A stretch of DNA of 64,000 nucleotides from Chryseobacterium defluvii (GTDB lineage: Bacteria; Bacteroidota; Bacteroidia; Flavobacteriales; Weeksellaceae), in assembly GCF_014204415.1 (NCBI RefSeq), contig NZ_JACHLE010000006.1, forward strand, positions 1-64,000. The letters are read 5' to 3'. Below the pieces are notes generated by a model. That model searched no databases, was not told the origin of the DNA, and saw nothing but the letters and a program-made list of their open reading frames with translations. The position numbers were made by a program, and so were the translations under genes. Below, piece after piece: positions 28,201 through 37,815 of the stretch (position 1 is its first letter; each line of letters opens with the position of its first letter).

Positions 28201-28818
28201 TCAGAATTTATAACCTATACCTACCATAAATAAGTTGGCACGGTTGTCATATCGGATCTCTTCACCGGATATACGGTTAATGAAATTTCTCTGGTCTTTA
28301 CTGAACGCTCCTTCATATCTTGCATTCACGATCAGCTTTTTGATCTCCAGCTGTGCGCCAAACTGATAACCTACAGTAAAATTATCCCTGGCATTTTCCT
28401 TAAAATCATTGAAAGTATCTTCTTTGCTGAGGTTATAGCTGGCAACCGGGCCTACAAAAATGCCCAACATATTCCCCAGAACATTATAACCCAACAGGAC
28501 AGGCATGTCTATACGGTTGTTTTTGATATCAAAAGTTGTATTGGAAACAGGATCCGTGAATTCATTTTTGAAAGTAGTATAATATAATTCCGGCATTACA
28601 TAAAATGCTACAGGAAGTCCTACTTTTAACGAAAGTCCCGCATTAAATCCTACATTGTTTTTTCCTTCCCCTTCAATAGCTTGGTTCACAGTTCCTTTAA
28701 TATTCTTCCATGAAGGAGAACCTGTAGGAAAAATTAAATTAGCTTTACCTGCAAGAGAAATTTGTGCAGAAGCGAACATGGAAAAACTTATTAATGCTAT
28801 ACTAAGTACCTTTTTCAT
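28201..28818 (-). CDS. Outer-membrane beta-barrel protein
   Basis: A 205-aa protein with signal peptide MKKVLSIALISFSMFASAQ. The rest alternates hydrophobic and polar residues in short strands and ends with an aromatic residue (VGIGYKF), both typical of small eight-stranded barrels (porin/OmpA-like). Its start overlaps the end of the MlaF-like ATPase gene by 17 bases, so it is the last gene of the mlaE-mlaF transcript. It might be an outer-membrane partner of that system; this is inference. Confidence 0.78.
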   Translation of the reverse strand: MKKVLSIALISFSMFASAQISLAGKANLIFPTGSPSWKNIKGTVNQAIEGEGKNNVGFNAGLSLKVGLPVAFYVMPELYYTTFKNEFTDPVSNTTFDIKNNRIDMPVLLGYNVLGNMLGIFVGPVASYNLSKEDTFNDFKENARDNFTVGYQFGAQLEIKKLIVNARYEGAFSKDQRNFINRISGEEIRYDNRANLFMVGIGYKF

Positions 28819-29617
28819 TGTCGTCTAATTTTGTGATTGTATTATCTATGGTCTTGTTATTTTCCAGTAAATATTCTCTCAATTCCTTAAACAGTTCTGA
28901 TGAATAAACGAAATCGATGAGGTTTTTATTGCCTGCCGTGATCAGGATGTCTTTGTTGCCTTCCCATTCTTTAATGCCTAATCTCAGGTAAACAATTTTT
29001 TCACCTATCGTCATTACTGAATTCATATCATGGGTATTGATGATCGTTGTAGTGTTGTATTCCTTTGTGATCTCAAGCAGCAGGTCATCAATCACATTGG
29101 ATGTATAGGGATCCAGTCCTGAGTTAGGCTCATCACAGAATAAATATTTGGGATGGTTCACAATAGCTCTTGCAATAGCTACACGCTTCTGCATTCCTCC
29201 GGAAATTTCAGACGGAAATTTTCTGTTGGCTTTATCCAGGTGTACCCTGCCTATTACCTCAAAAACCCTTCTTTTCTTTTCCCTGAATGTCAGATTGGTA
29301 AACATATCCAGCGGAAACATAATGTTCTCTTCCACCGTTAAGGAATCAAACAAAGCGCTCCCCTGAAATAGAGTGCCTATTTCAGATCTCAGATGCTGCT
29401 TCTGTTCCCTGTTCATGATGTTGATATCTCGTCCGTCAAAAAGGATCTCTCCTGAAGATGGCTGATAGACATTTAATAAGCTTTTAAGAAAAACAGTCTT
29501 TCCGGAACCACTCTGCCCGATAATCAGGTTTACTTTTCCTTTATCAAAAGTGGTTGAAATTCCTTTAAGTACTTCAACGTCATCAAAACTCTTCTTAAGA
29601 TTTTTTACCTCAATCAT
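28802..29617 (-). CDS. mlaF: ABC transporter ATP-binding protein, MlaF-type (phospholipid transport)
   Basis: A 271-aa ATPase: Walker A GQSGSGKT near residue 34, signature SGGMQKR, Walker B FCDEPNSGLDP, and the H-loop in NTHDM. The SGGMQKR signature and the FCDEPNSGLDP form fit the MlaF/MCE-system branch. The ATG at 29617 shares its A with the TGA of the permease gene, so translation is coupled; the longer start at 29677 is rejected. It should power retrograde lipid movement with MlaE, and with the MlaD protein at 44.4 kb. Confidence 0.88.
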   Translation of the reverse strand: MIEVKNLKKSFDDVEVLKGISTTFDKGKVNLIIGQSGSGKTVFLKSLLNVYQPSSGEILFDGRDINIMNREQKQHLRSEIGTLFQGSALFDSLTVEENIMFPLDMFTNLTFREKKRRVFEVIGRVHLDKANRKFPSEISGGMQKRVAIARAIVNHPKYLFCDEPNSGLDPYTSNVIDDLLLEITKEYNTTTIINTHDMNSVMTIGEKIVYLRLGIKEWEGNKDILITAGNKNLIDFVYSSELFKELREYLLENNKTIDNTITKLDDNEKGT

Positions 29618-30369
29618 CAGCTTAATATTAATTGGGTTAAAATTAATTCGGAAATGATAATGAATACCATAGTCCAAACCACGGCCTGTGTACTAGCCCT
29701 TCCTACTTCAAGTGAGCCTCCCTTTACGGTATAACCAAAATAAGAAGGAACCGTAGCGATAATGAAGGCAAAAACAGTTGTTTTAGTGAATGCGTAATAA
29801 ATAAAAAGATTGGGCATATACATTTGGATACCCGTAATATAATCTGCTTCCGTCCAGTTTCCGGTTAAAATTCCCGCAACATATCCTCCTGCGATACCAA
29901 ATACAATACTGATGGCAATAAGCAAGGGATTAAAAATGATACAGGCAATTATTTTGGGAAGAATTAAAAAATTGGGAGAATTCACACCCATGATATCCAA
30001 TGCATCAATCTGTTCAGAAACCCTCATCGTTCCTATACTTGAAGCAATATATGAGCCCACTTTGCCGGCTAAGATCAGGCTGATAATAGTGGGAGAGAAC
30101 TCCAGGATCAATACGGCTTTTGTAGCATATCCCACAAATGCAGGCGGAATAGGAAATGAAGAAGCATCAAAATTATTAAACATCTGGATGGCAACTACCG
30201 CTCCTACGAATATAGAGGTGAAAATAACTAATCCGAATGAGTTGACACCAAGATCATTGATTTCTCTCATGAACAGCTTCCAGAATACTCTCATTTTCTG
30301 AGGTTTCTGGATGGCTTTACCAAGAAGGATAATGTATTCTCCTACAGCTGTGAAAAACTTTTTTAACAT
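29617..30369 (-). CDS. mlaE: MlaE-type ABC permease
   Basis: A 250-aa membrane protein with five to six hydrophobic segments and the MlaE hallmark regions: the amphipathic N terminus, ILEFSPTIISLILAGKVG, and EQIDALDIMGVNSP. In E. coli MlaE forms the inner-membrane channel of the MlaFEDB lipid transporter. It is the first gene of the mlaE-mlaF-barrel operon. A TAATTTTG box lies 5 bases before the ATG. Confidence 0.92.
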   Translation of the reverse strand: MLKKFFTAVGEYIILLGKAIQKPQKMRVFWKLFMREINDLGVNSFGLVIFTSIFVGAVVAIQMFNNFDASSFPIPPAFVGYATKAVLILEFSPTIISLILAGKVGSYIASSIGTMRVSEQIDALDIMGVNSPNFLILPKIIACIIFNPLLIAISIVFGIAGGYVAGILTGNWTEADYITGIQMYMPNLFIYYAFTKTTVFAFIIATVPSYFGYTVKGGSLEVGRASTQAVVWTMVFIIISELILTQLILS

Positions 30370-30373
30370 GCAG

Positions 30374-30381
30374 CAAAATTA
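30374..30381 (-). promoter_or_regulatory. -7 box only 5 bases from the mlaE start (possible leaderless mRNA)
   Basis: TAATTTTG on the minus strand matches TAnnTTTG and is almost adjacent to the mlaE ATG at 30369. No -33 box recognised. Confidence 0.4.
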
Positions 30382-30404
30382 AACTTTTTTTATTAAAGCG
30401 TTCT

Positions 30405-31775
30405 TTATTTTGCGTTTTTATCTCCGCCTATAACCAATAAAACGGTTTTTAAAATGATCACCAGATCCAGGACAAAACTCCAGTTCCTTACATAAAAGGA
30501 ATCCGCCAGAACGCGTTTGTTCATTTCCACTTCGGCATTGCCGAAATCCCCTCTCAATCCGTTTACCTGGGCAAGGCCAGTGATTCCCGGGTTTACCATG
30601 CTTCTCAGACTGTATCTTCCTATTTTCGGCTTATAATAATTGTCAACAGCCAGCATATGAGGGCGGGGACCTACTACAGACATCTCGCCTCTGAGTACAT
30701 TGATAAACTGCGGCATTTCATCCAGACTGGTTTTCCTGAGGAATTTCCCTATTTTGGTGATCCTGGAGTCATTCTCTTCGGTAGTTTTGGTAGAAGATTC
30801 TTCATTCACAACCATCGTCCGGAATTTGATACAGGTGAAAATTTCTTCATGAAAACCATATCTTTTTTGCAGGAAAAAGACCGGGCCTTTGGTGGTGGCC
30901 TTTATCAGAATGGCAATAATAGGAAACAGCCAGGAACAGATGAATACCAGTACAAAAACAGAAAAGACAATATCCGTAGTTCTTTTCACTAAAAAATTGG
31001 CATAATAATCCAGGGGATATCTTGCCTGGTTCAGAACAGGCTGGGTTTGTATATAAGCAAGGTCATAAAGGAAAAAATCACTTTGGGTAATACTCGGGAT
31101 CAATGAAATATGTACTTTATTGGCTTCCGCCAGCCTGAATATCTCACTTTCGGTATTCTCGCCAAATGAATTTTCTGCAGATAGAAACAGGGTGTGAATC
31201 CCATTCTCCTTCCAAAAACCTACCAGATCCTCTATGCTGATATTAGCTTCATTATAATCAAAGATCCTGTATCCGTAATCCTTCCTTTCGGTGAATATGT
31301 TCCTTAAGATTTCTGTTGAGCTGTTTTCTCCCAAAAACATCACATTCCGGTAATTGACTCCCAGACTTCGGAAAGATTTAATACCAAAATAAATGATTGA
31401 TTTGATAAGAAATATAAAGAAAAACAAATAAAAGGAAAGCCAGTACGTATCTGAATTAAAAAAAGCATTGTAACTTACCTTTCCAATCAACAAGACGCCA
31501 ATGGTAAATAGCAGGAAATGAATTAAAAGACGTTCAAGAAACAGGGTATAAGTTAAGTTCCTCGGGATGTTATAAATTTTTGTCCTGCCACTTAAAAGCA
31601 TCCAGAATAAAAATAATAAAAGTAAAGAGAAAATATTCTGATACCAGGTTTCCGGGCTGTATTTCAGCTCTTTATTCCGGCTGATAAAAAAAAACATGAA
31701 AATAGATGCAATAACCACCAGGTCAAGCAAAATGATAATCGATTTTAAATATCTTGAATATCGAATTCTTTGCAT
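30405..31775 (-). CDS. Polyprenyl glycosylphosphotransferase (exopolysaccharide initiating enzyme)
   Basis: A 456-aa membrane protein. Four N-terminal membrane segments and a CoA-binding-like domain (VMFLGENSSTE) precede a fifth segment (about 270-295) and a bacterial sugar transferase domain (KATTKGPVFF, CIKFRTM, DEMPQF, GEMSVVGPRPH, NPGITGLAQVNG). It transfers a sugar phosphate to undecaprenyl phosphate, starting capsule, O-antigen or exopolysaccharide assembly. Here it stands apart from any polysaccharide cluster, although a glycosyltransferase and flippase are at 49.3-51.7 kb. Confidence 0.92.
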   Translation of the reverse strand: MQRIRYSRYLKSIIILLDLVVIASIFMFFFISRNKELKYSPETWYQNIFSLLLLFLFWMLLSGRTKIYNIPRNLTYTLFLERLLIHFLLFTIGVLLIGKVSYNAFFNSDTYWLSFYLFFFIFLIKSIIYFGIKSFRSLGVNYRNVMFLGENSSTEILRNIFTERKDYGYRIFDYNEANISIEDLVGFWKENGIHTLFLSAENSFGENTESEIFRLAEANKVHISLIPSITQSDFFLYDLAYIQTQPVLNQARYPLDYYANFLVKRTTDIVFSVFVLVFICSWLFPIIAILIKATTKGPVFFLQKRYGFHEEIFTCIKFRTMVVNEESSTKTTEENDSRITKIGKFLRKTSLDEMPQFINVLRGEMSVVGPRPHMLAVDNYYKPKIGRYSLRSMVNPGITGLAQVNGLRGDFGNAEVEMNKRVLADSFYVRNWSFVLDLVIILKTVLLVIGGDKNAK

Positions 31776-31818
31776 CTATTACTATTATAAACGATACGAA
31801 TAGCTAAAATAAGTATTT

Positions 31819-32448
31819 TTATGGTATATTCAGGTATTTATGTGTCTGAACAGAGGCCTGCCACTCCGGGTGAGTCAGGATGAAATCTGTAATTTTAGGA
31901 TACATTTCATCACGCTTGCTCCATTCGCTTTGAAGATAAAGCCTGCAATTTTCAGAAACCTTGGCGGCCTGCTCTTCAGCAAATATGAAATCATGGTTAT
32001 TGAACACAATCACCTTCAGTTCGTCAGCCTTTTGATATATTTCTTCCTTGGGAAGGCCTGTTTTTTTAGGAGAAAGAGTGATCCAGTCCAAATGACCGCT
32101 CATAGGGTACGCCCCTGAAGTTTCAATATGAACGGTACATCCCTGTTCCTTTAACCGTGAGGTCAGGACTTCCAGATTCCACATCAATGGCTCGCCGCCT
32201 GTTAAAACAATTGTTTTGCAGTGTCTTGCCGCAATATCGGCAATCTCTTCAGCATTCATCAGGGGATGCAGATCCGGATTCCAGCTTTCCTTCACGTCAC
32301 ACCAGTGGCAACCAACATCGCAGCCGCCTAACCGGATGAAATAAGCTGCTTTTCCGGTATGGGCGCCTTCACCCTGTAAAGTGTAAAAATGCTCCATCAC
32401 AGGGAGCATTTTACCTTCTTTTAATAAAATATCTTCTTCTTTGTTCAT
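31819..32448 (-). CDS. queE: 7-carboxy-7-deazaguanine synthase
   Basis: A 209-aa radical SAM enzyme forming the 7-deazaguanine ring in queuosine synthesis. The N terminus has FYTLQGEGAHTG and the cluster-binding motif C43-x3-C47-x2-C50 in GGCDVGCHWCDVKESW. LTGGEPLM (SAM binding) follows. The chain is short, as expected for QueE. It starts 5 bases after folD, forming a folD-queE operon. Confidence 0.93.
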   Translation of the reverse strand: MNKEEDILLKEGKMLPVMEHFYTLQGEGAHTGKAAYFIRLGGCDVGCHWCDVKESWNPDLHPLMNAEEIADIAARHCKTIVLTGGEPLMWNLEVLTSRLKEQGCTVHIETSGAYPMSGHLDWITLSPKKTGLPKEEIYQKADELKVIVFNNHDFIFAEEQAAKVSENCRLYLQSEWSKRDEMYPKITDFILTHPEWQASVQTHKYLNIP

Positions 32449-32453
32449 TGTAA

Positions 32454-33338
32454 TTAGTCATTATAGACCGAAGTTTTGTAGGCAATGAGGGTGTTTTTCA
32501 TCAGCATTGCCCTCGTCATAGGCCCTACGCCTCCGGGTACGGGAGTGATCCATCCTGCTTTCGTTGCACAGCTGTCAAAATCCACATCACCTGCAAGATG
32601 ATAGCCTTTTTCAGAGTCATCATCCACTCTTGTAATTCCTACATCAATCACTACAGCTCCTTCTTTGATCATATCTCCTTTCAGGAAGTTAGGATCTCCC
32701 AAGGCTGTAATCACAATATCAGCCTGTTTTGTATATTCTTCAATATCTTTGGTATAAGAGTGGGTAAGGGTAACGGTAGAATTCCCCGGGAAATCCTTTC
32801 GGCCCATCAGGATACTCATAGGCCTTCCTACAATTTTACTTCTTCCTATGATTACACAGTCTTTTCCTTTGGTTTCAATGTTATATCTTTCCAGTAACGT
32901 CAGAATTCCAAACGGTGTTGCCGGCAAAAAAGTGTCCATTTCCAGAGCCATTTTCCCAAAATTCTCAGGATGGAAGCCATCCACATCCTTTCTGGGATCA
33001 ATAGCCAAAATGATCTTTTCCTGGTCGATCTGGCCGGGTAACGGTAATTGAACGATAAATCCGTCAACTGCTTTAGACTTGTTCAGTTCATCAATTTTTT
33101 CCAGCAATTCCGATTCCGAAACAGTACTTGGGAATTTTAAAAGCGTAGAACGGAATCCTACTTCTTCACAATCTTTTACCTTACTGTTTACATAAGCTTT
33201 GCTGGCTCCGTTGTTTCCTACAAGAATAGCCACCAAATGGGGTGCCCTTCTCTTGTTTTCAAGAATTTTTTCAACTTCAGCCTTGATTTCAGCTTTTATT
33301 TCTTTGGATACCTTAAGTCCGTCAAGAATTTCTGCCAT
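32454..33338 (-). CDS. folD: Methylenetetrahydrofolate dehydrogenase / cyclohydrolase
   Basis: A 294-aa bifunctional enzyme interconverting 5,10-methylene- and 10-formyl-tetrahydrofolate with NADP. Visible motifs are YVNSKVKDCEEVGF with the catalytic Lys, VDGFIVQLPLPGQ, GRSKIVGRPMS (nucleotide binding) and TPVPGGVGPMT. Full length. Upstream partner of queE. Confidence 0.96.
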   Translation of the reverse strand: MAEILDGLKVSKEIKAEIKAEVEKILENKRRAPHLVAILVGNNGASKAYVNSKVKDCEEVGFRSTLLKFPSTVSESELLEKIDELNKSKAVDGFIVQLPLPGQIDQEKIILAIDPRKDVDGFHPENFGKMALEMDTFLPATPFGILTLLERYNIETKGKDCVIIGRSKIVGRPMSILMGRKDFPGNSTVTLTHSYTKDIEEYTKQADIVITALGDPNFLKGDMIKEGAVVIDVGITRVDDDSEKGYHLAGDVDFDSCATKAGWITPVPGGVGPMTRAMLMKNTLIAYKTSVYND

Positions 33339-33441
33339 TTTACTTTTTTATTACTTTTATTAGAGTTTTAGATTTAGAAGTCATATGTTAGAAGATGAGA
33401 TTTATACTTTCATTATCATCACATCAGCTTATGATCGTATT

Positions 33442-35082
33442 TTATTTATTTCCTTTATAATAATTGATCAGTCCGTTGGTAGAACTGTCATGGGAACCGA
33501 TTAATTCATTGCTTTCAAGCTCAGGCAATATTTTATTGGCTAAAACTTTTCCCAATTCCACGCCGAACTGGTCGAAGCTGAATATATTCCAGATCACACC
33601 CTGTACAAAGATCTTATGTTCATACAAGGCAATTAGCTGGCCCAATGAAAAAGGAGTTAATTCTTTGAATAATAATGAATTAGTAGGGGTGTTCCCGTGG
33701 AAGACCTTAAAGTTCAGAAGCCTGTCGATCTCCTCATCGGATTTTCCTGCATTTCTCAGTTCTTCTTCCACTTCATCCTCAGATTTACCGAATGCAAGTG
33801 CCTCAGTCTGAGCAAAAAAGTTAGCTAACAGCTTTTCCTGATGGTCAGATACTTCATTACAGCTTTTTACATAAGCGATAAAATCTGCCGGGATCAGTTC
33901 AGTTCCCTGATGAATAAGCTGGTAAAAAGCATGCTGCCCGTTTGTTCCCGGCTCTCCCCAAATGATAGGCCCTGTCTCATATTCTACAAATGAGCCGCTT
34001 CTGTCCACACATTTTCCGTTACTCTCCATATCTCCTTGCTGAAGATAGGCTGTAAACCTGTCCAGATATTGAGAGTATGGCAGGATTGCATAGCTTGTTG
34101 CAGCATAGAAATTACGGTACCAGATCCCTAAAAGTCCCATTAAGACAGGAATATTCTCGGAAAAATCCGCTGATTGAAAATGCTGGTCTGTATCATAAGC
34201 TCCTTTTAAAAGTTCTTCAAAATTTTCATATCCTACGGCAAGTACGATACTTAATCCGATCGCACTCCAAAGAGAATACCTGCCACCAACCCAGTCCCAG
34301 AATTCAAAGATGTTTTCTTCTGCAATTCCGAACTTTTTAACTTCTTGAATATTAGTGGATAAAGCTACGAAATGCCTGGCTACATCTTCCTGTTTTCCTG
34401 CTTTCAGGAACCAGTCTCTTGCCGAAAGGGCATTCGTCATCGTCTCCTGTGTGGTAAATGTTTTAGAAGCAATGATGAATAAAGTGGTTTCCGGGTTTAA
34501 GTTTTTAACGACTTCAGCAATATGATTTCCGTCTACATTGGAAACAAAGTGAACATTTAACCTGGTTTTAAAATGTTTCAAAGCCGAACAAACCATCACA
34601 GGTCCCAAATCTGAACCCCCGATTCCGATATTCACAACATCGGTAATCTCTTTTCCGCTGAAACCTTTATGCTCTCCTGAAATGATTTTTTCAGAAAAAG
34701 ACTTCATATGCTCAAGTACTCTTTTGATCTGAGGCTTGATATTTTCGCCCTCAACGAGGATTTCCTTACCGGAAAAGTCTCTTAATGCGGTATGAAGAAC
34801 GGCCCTTCCTTCCGTTTCATTGATCTTATCCCCCGAAAACATCCTGGAAATAGCGTCTTTTAACTGGCATTCTTCGGCCAGATCTAATAAAAGCTCTTTT
34901 GTCCTCGAATCAATCAGGTTTTTAGAATAATCAAAAAGAAAATTGCTTCTTTTCACGGAAAATTCTTCAAAACGATCCGGATTGTATTGAAAAAGGCTTC
35001 TCAGATCAAAATCATTATTTTCGAAGTGTTCATCAAGTGCTTTCCAGCTGTGGGTTTGTATAGGATTTATTTTTGATAGCAT
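33442..35082 (-). CDS. pgi: Glucose-6-phosphate isomerase
   Basis: A 546-aa glycolytic enzyme converting glucose-6-phosphate and fructose-6-phosphate. Motifs: [54 protein letters not shown] (the HGNTPTN motif with catalytic His) and [10 protein letters not shown] (signature with Lys). Full length. It has its own -7 box. Confidence 0.97.
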   Translation of the reverse strand: MLSKINPIQTHSWKALDEHFENNDFDLRSLFQYNPDRFEEFSVKRSNFLFDYSKNLIDSRTKELLLDLAEECQLKDAISRMFSGDKINETEGRAVLHTALRDFSGKEILVEGENIKPQIKRVLEHMKSFSEKIISGEHKGFSGKEITDVVNIGIGGSDLGPVMVCSALKHFKTRLNVHFVSNVDGNHIAEVVKNLNPETTLFIIASKTFTTQETMTNALSARDWFLKAGKQEDVARHFVALSTNIQEVKKFGIAEENIFEFWDWVGGRYSLWSAIGLSIVLAVGYENFEELLKGAYDTDQHFQSADFSENIPVLMGLLGIWYRNFYAATSYAILPYSQYLDRFTAYLQQGDMESNGKCVDRSGSFVEYETGPIIWGEPGTNGQHAFYQLIHQGTELIPADFIAYVKSCNEVSDHQEKLLANFFAQTEALAFGKSEDEVEEELRNAGKSDEEIDRLLNFKVFHGNTPTNSLLFKELTPFSLGQLIALYEHKIFVQGVIWNIFSFDQFGVELGKVLANKILPELESNELIGSHDSSTNGLINYYKGNK

Positions 35083-35151
35083 AGTATATTCAAAATTTAA
35101 AATTCAAGTTGAAAAATCAATGGTTTTATTAAGGATCTTGAAATTAAAGTG

Positions 35152-35159
35152 CAAATTTA
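35152..35159 (-). promoter_or_regulatory. -7 promoter box for pgi
   Basis: TAAATTTG on the minus strand, exact TAnnTTTG, about 70 bases before the pgi ATG. Confidence 0.55.
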
Positions 35160-35172
35160 CGGAAAAATAAAA

Positions 35173-35191
35173 CCTCCGGAAAAATCGGAGG
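35173..35191 (-). terminator. Terminator of the DUF4349 gene
   Basis: CCTCCG (35173-35178) pairs with CGGAGG (35186-35191); on the minus strand the hairpin is followed by TTTTATTTTT. Confidence 0.65.
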
Positions 35192-35244
35192 CTGGTAAAA
35201 TCTAAAATTATGATGATAACCCTAAGGTTAGGATAGCTTATGTA

Positions 35245-36156
35245 TTATTCAGAAAGAGTCTGGTCATTGGTTTTCGGGGATTTTCTTTTTCTGATAAAAT
35301 AAAGGGCTGCTGCAATAATCAGTAGTATCGGCCAGATGGTAACCAGTCCCACAATAATTTTCTGGATCAGGTAAAATCCTTCTACAAAGGCATTTTTGAT
35401 ATCGTAAATGAAATTGAACTGATATTTATTATCAATGTTCTTAGTATTGGTAACCGCCATTTCAGCAATGCGAAGCTGAGGCTCTTTGATGTAAATATCA
35501 ACTTTGCTATACTTCAGGTTATCTGTAACATCCATATTGGCAAGCTGCTGAAGATTGCCTTCCGCCATATTTTCATCGTCCATTTTTACCTTATCCTTAT
35601 TGGTCTTAAGCTGGGAAATGTTTTCATCTGTTTTCTGGATCCTCTTACCTTCCAGTTCAGCATATTTTATGCTGGAAGTTACATCTTCGGCGTTAATGAT
35701 CCTTGAGTTTAAGAATAGCTTTTTATTGTTGATCAGCGTAAGAAGCTCACCAAGCTTTTCCGTGGGTACCCGTACCTGCATGGTGTTTTCCGTTTGGTAC
35801 TTTTTGATCAGCGTGGCCTCTTCGTCAGAGGTAGTATAGGTATTTTCTGAAACTACATTACTTTGTAAATTACTGTGAGTAACAAATCCGCCCAGATCCT
35901 GAACCGATTTTTCAATAGCGATCGTTGCTTCATACACATCTTTGACTTCCATGTTAACGTCTGCCGTTTTGATGAACTGTTTATCTTTTACGGTCATGGT
36001 AGCTGCAGAAGATACACTGTCGGAAACTACAGCTGAAGCAGAATCTGCTGTTGCCTCCATTTTATAGTTACTTTCTGCCACTTCTCCTTTTTTACATGAA
36101 TAAATGCCTAATAAGATCACAGATGCTAAGGATAATTTGATATAAGTAGTTTTCAT
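35245..36156 (-). CDS. DUF4349 lipoprotein
   Basis: A 303-aa protein with lipoprotein signal (LLGIYSC). It has the DUF4349 pattern: FIKTADVNMEVKDVYEA, a VTHSNLQS segment, MQVRVPTEKLGELL, DVTSSIKYAELEGKR followed by a coiled-coil, then a late membrane segment (about 268-290) and a basic tail RKRKSPK. The architecture suggests a periplasmic domain anchored in a membrane. No biochemical function is known to me. Confidence 0.85.
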   Translation of the reverse strand: MKTTYIKLSLASVILLGIYSCKKGEVAESNYKMEATADSASAVVSDSVSSAATMTVKDKQFIKTADVNMEVKDVYEATIAIEKSVQDLGGFVTHSNLQSNVVSENTYTTSDEEATLIKKYQTENTMQVRVPTEKLGELLTLINNKKLFLNSRIINAEDVTSSIKYAELEGKRIQKTDENISQLKTNKDKVKMDDENMAEGNLQQLANMDVTDNLKYSKVDIYIKEPQLRIAEMAVTNTKNIDNKYQFNFIYDIKNAFVEGFYLIQKIIVGLVTIWPILLIIAAALYFIRKRKSPKTNDQTLSE

Positions 36157-36362
36157 AATGTTGATTTTTAATGTTTTGCTTACCTCAAAGTTCAGCCTGA
36201 ATTTTTTGTAATGTTTGAAAAATGACAGGAAAACACTTGTAAAGAATGGGTGGGAAATAATATTCTGTAAATCAGTGTTTTGTAAAATGAGTGTGAGTTC
36301 AAAGGATTGGTTTCGGAGTGATTTTTGCTGTCTTTTACAAAACCAATCATAAACAATTCACA

Positions 36363-37721
36363 ATGTCAAATCCTTTTTCTAAAATCAGAAGCGTAATAGA
36401 ATTATTCAGAGCCATAGACTTTGATCAGTTAAGTGCTATTTCTCAGAAAGTAGATCTGCCAAAGTTGATGCAGAACTTTTCAAAACTGGATGATAAACAG
36501 ATGAGCGGATTAATGAAAATGCTTGATCCGGATAAATCTAAAAAAGAGCTGCCGCCGATTGATGGTGACTTTTATGATATTTACCATACTCTGACCCCTG
36601 AACAAAGAGAAATTCAGCTGAAAGTAAGAGCGTTTATGGAGAAAGAGGTGAAGCCTCTGGTCAATCATTACTGGCTTAGGGATGAGTTTCCGTTCGAATT
36701 AATTCCAAAATTCCGGGAGCTGAATATTTGTGGGGTAACGTATGAAGGGTATGGCTGTCCCGGGATGCCCTTTTTAATGGAAGGTGTTATTGCTATGGAA
36801 ATGGCAAGGATTGATGCTTCTATTGCTACATTCTTTGGGGTGCAGTCGGGTCTTGCAATGGGGTCAATATATATCTGTGGTTCCGAAGAGCAGAAACAGA
36901 AATGGCTTCCGCAAATGCAGAAATTTGAAAAAATAGGAGCATTCGGGCTTACGGAACCGGAAGTGGGTTCCGGAGCAGCGGGCGGCTTAACGGTAACCTG
37001 TAAAAAAACTCCTGAAGGCTGGATTCTTAACGGGCAGAAAAAATGGATCGGGAATGCCACTTTTGCAGATCTGGTGATCATCTGGGCAAGAGATCTGGAT
37101 GATGGTGAAGTAAAAGGATTTATTGTAGAAAAAGACAATCCGGGTTATTCCGTTGAAAAGATCAAAGGAAAAATGGCACTCCGAATCGTGCAGAACGGTC
37201 TGATCACCTTGAAAGAATGTTTGATTACCGAAGAAAACAGGCTGCAATATGCCAATTCATTCAAAGATACCGGAAAAGTACTGAGAATGACAAGGGCCGG
37301 CGTAGCATGGATGGCCACCGGATGTGCAAGGGGAGCTTATGAAAGCGCATTGGATTATACCAGAAAAAGGGAACAGTTCGGGAAGCCCATTGCTTCTTTT
37401 CAGATGATCCAGGGGCATTTGGTGGAAATGCTTTCTAACCTGACAGCTATGCAGACAATGGTTTTCAGGCTATCCGAAATGCAGGATGAAGGGATTCTGA
37501 AAGACGAGCATGCTTCTCTGGCTAAAGTGTTCTGCACGCTGAGAACACGAGATATTGTTTCCAGAGCGAGAGAAGTGATGGGTGGAAACGGGATCCTTCT
37601 GGAATATGATGTTGCAAGATTTGTGGCCGATGCAGAAGCTATTTATTCTTATGAGGGAACAAAAGAGATCAATTCATTGATAGTAGGGCGGTCTATTACA
37701 GGATTCAGTGCGTTTGTATAA
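36363..37721 (+). CDS. Acyl-CoA dehydrogenase, glutaryl-CoA dehydrogenase-like
   Basis: A 452-aa flavoenzyme oxidising an acyl-CoA to an enoyl-CoA. FAD and substrate motifs: FGLTEPEVGSGAAGG, KKWIGNATFADLVIIWAR, DYTRKREQFGKPIASFQM, and catalytic base E431 in YSYEGTKEIN. The GYGCPG and ARDLDDGEVKGF segments are glutaryl-CoA dehydrogenase-like. About 60 extra N-terminal residues (helical, LRAIDFDQLSAISQK-like) precede the fold. The ATG at 36363 fits; an earlier frame from 36318 is unlikely. Confidence 0.87.
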   Translation: MSNPFSKIRSVIELFRAIDFDQLSAISQKVDLPKLMQNFSKLDDKQMSGLMKMLDPDKSKKELPPIDGDFYDIYHTLTPEQREIQLKVRAFMEKEVKPLVNHYWLRDEFPFELIPKFRELNICGVTYEGYGCPGMPFLMEGVIAMEMARIDASIATFFGVQSGLAMGSIYICGSEEQKQKWLPQMQKFEKIGAFGLTEPEVGSGAAGGLTVTCKKTPEGWILNGQKKWIGNATFADLVIIWARDLDDGEVKGFIVEKDNPGYSVEKIKGKMALRIVQNGLITLKECLITEENRLQYANSFKDTGKVLRMTRAGVAWMATGCARGAYESALDYTRKREQFGKPIASFQMIQGHLVEMLSNLTAMQTMVFRLSEMQDEGILKDEHASLAKVFCTLRTRDIVSRAREVMGGNGILLEYDVARFVADAEAIYSYEGTKEINSLIVGRSITGFSAFV

Positions 37722-37726
37722 TAGTA

Positions 37727-37802
37727 AATGGTCAATAGTCAATTGACTTCGTTGTCGAATTTTTTAAATTCACTTGCGCAGCAAAATTCACTATTGACCA
37801 TT
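37727..37802. repeat. Intergenic inverted repeat
   Basis: Perfect 13-base arms AATGGTCAATAGT (37727-37739) and ACTATTGACCATT (37790-37802) with a 50-base loop. The loop side AAATTCACTATTGACC-type sequence resembles the spacer at 25.27-25.31 kb, so this is a dispersed element. Confidence 0.55.
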
Positions 37803-37815
37803 CACATCAAAAGCA

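Noticed and set aside
30657..30992. Plus-strand open frame within the glycosylphosphotransferase gene
   Set aside because: It overlaps conserved catalytic coding sequence on the other strand and has no recognisable features.
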